From Styela clava (taxonomy: Eukaryota; Chordata; Ascidiacea; Stolidobranchia; Styelidae), in contig NC_135263.1 of the NCBI RefSeq assembly GCF_964204865.1, positions 17,901,426-17,965,425 on the forward strand: a stretch of DNA of 64,000 nucleotides, read 5' to 3'. A model generated the notes under the pieces. The model was not told where the DNA came from and ran no database searches. It saw only the letters and a program-made list of their open reading frames with translations. Within the stretch, counting starts at the first letter, position 1. Each line of letters opens with the position of its first letter. Made by a program: the position numbers and the translations under genes. Positions 61,351 through 64,000 of the stretch are shown one piece after another.

Positions 61351-63518
61351 GGGAAATCTGCTTCAAATTTGATTCTTATATATTAAGTATATGCTTATCC
61401 TATAGCAGAAAAATTGCGTTTCTTTGTTCGTCTTTTCTATAATTTAAGCAACAGCGCGCGCCTATAAATTTTCTATGGAAAGTCTGTTAGAACCAGACCA
61501 TTTTCATTTTGTAGAATCGCACTTTAGACTATTCTGCCCAACATACCCGTAATTTAGCGTTAAAATGTAGCAACAATCATTCTAAACAACCCTTACTGGA
61601 GCAATAACGAATGAATATGGCGTAATGAGCACGACACTGTCTACAACGGTGTTTAATAAACTGGGTTCGATTAAATCGAACCCCTGGGGTCGATCTGTTC
61701 CAGGTGTTCTATGAAGGTCCTCTGAAATAATTTCATGCCATGAAGTCTTTCCATTACCTGGTTTTTTACTTATGTAAAATTTTCTATATTCCACCACAGA
61801 TATCCAAACTTCCACGTTTAGCTGTTTAATTTGGAATTATTGATTAGTCACAATAAGAGTTTCAATTATATCTAATTTAAAATTATTTATTTTATTAATT
61901 TACGATTTGAGGTTTTCACTCTTTTTGCGTCGCAATCCTAAGCTAAATACACCTCTGATAATTTTAGAATGAATTAAAAATACATTAATTTTCAGCCTTT
62001 AAGAGACTGCTTGAACGTTAGAAAGACAGTACATCGATTTCATCAAATGAATTTCGTCGTGGTCATTTGTCTGGTATTCATCACTGATCAAGATGAGAGC
62101 TTATCGAGTCTGGCCAGCAGAGCAAGTACGTAATCGAAATCTAGTCTTTCAATTTCATTTGCATATTTAGGATCAATTTAAGGATCTTTCAACACCTCCT
62201 CTCCCGGTAGAAACAAAACACCCCCGCTAACGTTCAGAATAATAAATTTGTAATTATTCTGTCAGGGTTTGGGTTAGAAATGCAGATTCCGCTGAAAATA
62301 TAAATTTACACTAACTAGATAATTACTTATTTTTAAAACTTGGCGCAAGTATTCATCAAATATCACATTTTTGCATTGGTGTCAAGGGCTTTGTACAAAA
62401 CATCCCGATCTAATACACTGAAACAGTGCTCTTGAACCTTTTACTACGTGGTACCTATTTTTCAATTTTTATTTTCTTTGTATGTACCTTGCAAACAACG
62501 AATAATCTAAAATAGAAAAAAGTTGTTAAGCAAAGTCACGACAGAAGTGTTACTCTGGTAACAAGATATTATGTGTGCTAAATTAACAAACCACGTCAAA
62601 ATTAACGTTAATTTGTGACTATAGATTGTGCTCAGAAAGAACGTAGTCGCAGACTTTTTCCGTATATCTCTCCGCAAATAATTATTTTATTCGCATATTA
62701 TGGTTTCTACTCGTTCATGTAATTCATCACGCATAATTTGTGGCCGTGGATAGATAAACACCTTCCACGTTCATCTGTTTAATTTGAAAAATCGTGATAT
62801 GGCACAAATATTTTATTGTAACAACTTACGATTAGAACTTTTCATTCTTTTTGCGCCGCAATCCAGAATTGCCAATGGTAGGAGCTATACCTGCCATACC
62901 CTCGATATACGTCACTGATAATTTGAGAATCAACTAAAACACATTTAATTTCAGTTTTCTAAGACACTGCTTGAAAGTTAGCAAGACAGTACATCAATTC
63001 ATCAAAAGAAATGCCTCGTCATTTGTCTGGTATTCATCACTGAGCAAAATGAAAGCCTATCGAATCTGGCCAGTATGCAAAGCAAGTATGTAATCGAAAT
63101 ATTTTGATTTTTTTTCAAAGAGTTTTAGATCCAATCTAAGGATGTTTTGCGCAACCCCTATAGATAAATAATTAATTTTCAATTTGTTCGTAACCCTGAC
63201 TAGATAGTTACTAATTTGTAACTTAGTGTCGAAGTTTTTGTACAAAATATCCCAATCTAATATACTAAAATATTGCTTTTAAACCTTTTACTACGTGTTA
63301 CATATTTTTTAATTTTTTTTTCGTATGCAAATAACAAAAGTTATTTAATAATATAAGGTAGAAAAGGGTTGTTTAGTGAAGTTATGACAGAAGTCTTACT
63401 CTGGTCGCAAATATTATGTGTTCTAAATTACTGCTAACAAAAAACGTAAAAATTGACGTTGATTTATAACTATAGCTTTTGCTTAGAAATTAGCGAACAA
63501 CGTAGCCACAGACTTTTC

Positions 63519-63699
63519 GGTACTCCCGAAGTATGTGTACCAAGATGGCGACACTGGAACGTAGTATGTGTACCAGATTAGGGTTAGACCATAATTTTGT
63601 TTCAATACTATTTTAGTTATATTACGAGTTCGGGTACTAGCCGAGTGTATTTCCGTAGTATTTGTACCAGAAATTATGGCCTAATTTGGGAGTACTGTC
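63519..63699. mobile_element. Truncated family B MITE in tandem unit 4
   Basis: It has the same left boundary as the copy at 61190 (ttcGGTACTCCCGAAG) and the same neighbouring bases, so it was probably inherited with the unit. It ends near GGCCTAATTTGGGAGTAC. Confidence 0.7.
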
Positions 63700-64000
63700 T
63701 TTTTTGTATATCTCTCCACCGATAATACTTTTTGTTTGATTTGGTATACACCTGGGTATATAGTATAACCAGGGCGCAGCCAGGATTTTTCCAACGAGGG
63801 ATTACGATGAAATTGAAACAGTGAAGCAAAAGTGCAATTCACGACGACGTAAGGCGTTTAATAAACTGAAAGATATGCGTCCTTCACAGCGAAATTCCAC
63901 AGTCACGTGTAGCCCGCCTCTCTTTGCCTGACGGTGTTTGGTAAATATTTCGCAAGTCCTATTTCAAACATCACCATTAATCCGTAGTCAGCGGGTACCC

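Larger units (their letters stand above)
58914..64000. repeat. Four tandem, diverged units (~1.0-1.7 kb) running off the window
   Basis: Each unit opens with the module at 58914, 60657, 61996 or 62955. Then come caagta(t/c)gtaatcgaaat, a block 'ggttcaatctaaggat', a 'ctaactagatagttactaat' block, and 'aaaatatcccaatctaatat'. Next are 'tatgacagaagtcttactct', 'attatgtgtgctaaattact' and 'ttataactatagcttttgct'. Units differ mostly by MITE insertions and deletions. The minus-strand ORF at 61582-61815 lies in one unit, and its homologue near 60300-60440 is broken, so it is not called. Confidence 0.78.

Noticed and set aside
61582..61815. 77-codon minus-strand ORF as an exon
   Set aside because: Its homologue in the neighbouring tandem unit (about 60300-60440) has stops and indels, and no splice pair was found.

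Overview
This window is AT-rich animal nuclear DNA. Protein genes are split by short GT-AG introns, with no bacterial-style operons. Most of the sequence is transposon-derived or tandemly repeated. The hAT-type inverted-repeat elements, the lipocalin and ZIP genes and the compact introns suit an invertebrate. An ascidian tunicate is my best guess, but it rests only on the general look of the repeats and is weak.

Layout. The first 0.4 kb holds the likely last two exons of a gene cut by the window edge. From 2.5 to 12.4 kb lies a run of mobile elements: one with ~430-bp inverted ends and exon-like ORFs inside (2.5-5.45 kb), then three non-autonomous hAT elements (6255-7531, 7652-8973, 10888-12420), each with an 8-bp target duplication that can be read directly. 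A short intronless gene for a telobox-type Myb/SANT protein follows (12626-13282). From 13.5 to 19.7 kb there are foldback MITEs, a possible tRNA-derived SINE and older dispersed repeats. An intronless ZIP (SLC39-like) metal transporter sits at 21499-22686.

From 24.0 to 38.7 kb the DNA has been duplicated twice over. A 1576-bp unit is repeated in tandem (24.0-27.15 kb). Next to it is a ~4.6-kb segment present in two copies (27.1-31.7 and 34.2-38.7 kb), each carrying one complete six-exon lipocalin gene on the minus strand. Exon lengths, phases and a TATA-like box are kept in both copies, so both genes look intact. They probably encode secreted carriers of small hydrophobic ligands.

From 41.5 to 49.4 kb tandem repeats dominate: a 21-bp minisatellite, a ~192-bp satellite of about 22 units (42.1-46.34 kb) and a ~75-bp minisatellite (48.4-49.44 kb). 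The last of these runs straight into the 3' part of a broken minus-strand transposase-like gene (49.44-52.03 kb). A 3.0-kb hAT transposon with a decayed transposase lies at 52131-55148. From 57.76 kb a possible tiny membrane-protein gene leads into four tandem, diverged units, each starting with the same exon-like module flanked by splice-like signals (58.9-64.0 kb).

The genes with good support are the two lipocalins, the ZIP transporter and the Myb/telobox protein. Intron-exon structures were read by eye from splice signals and phase and have not been tested against transcripts.
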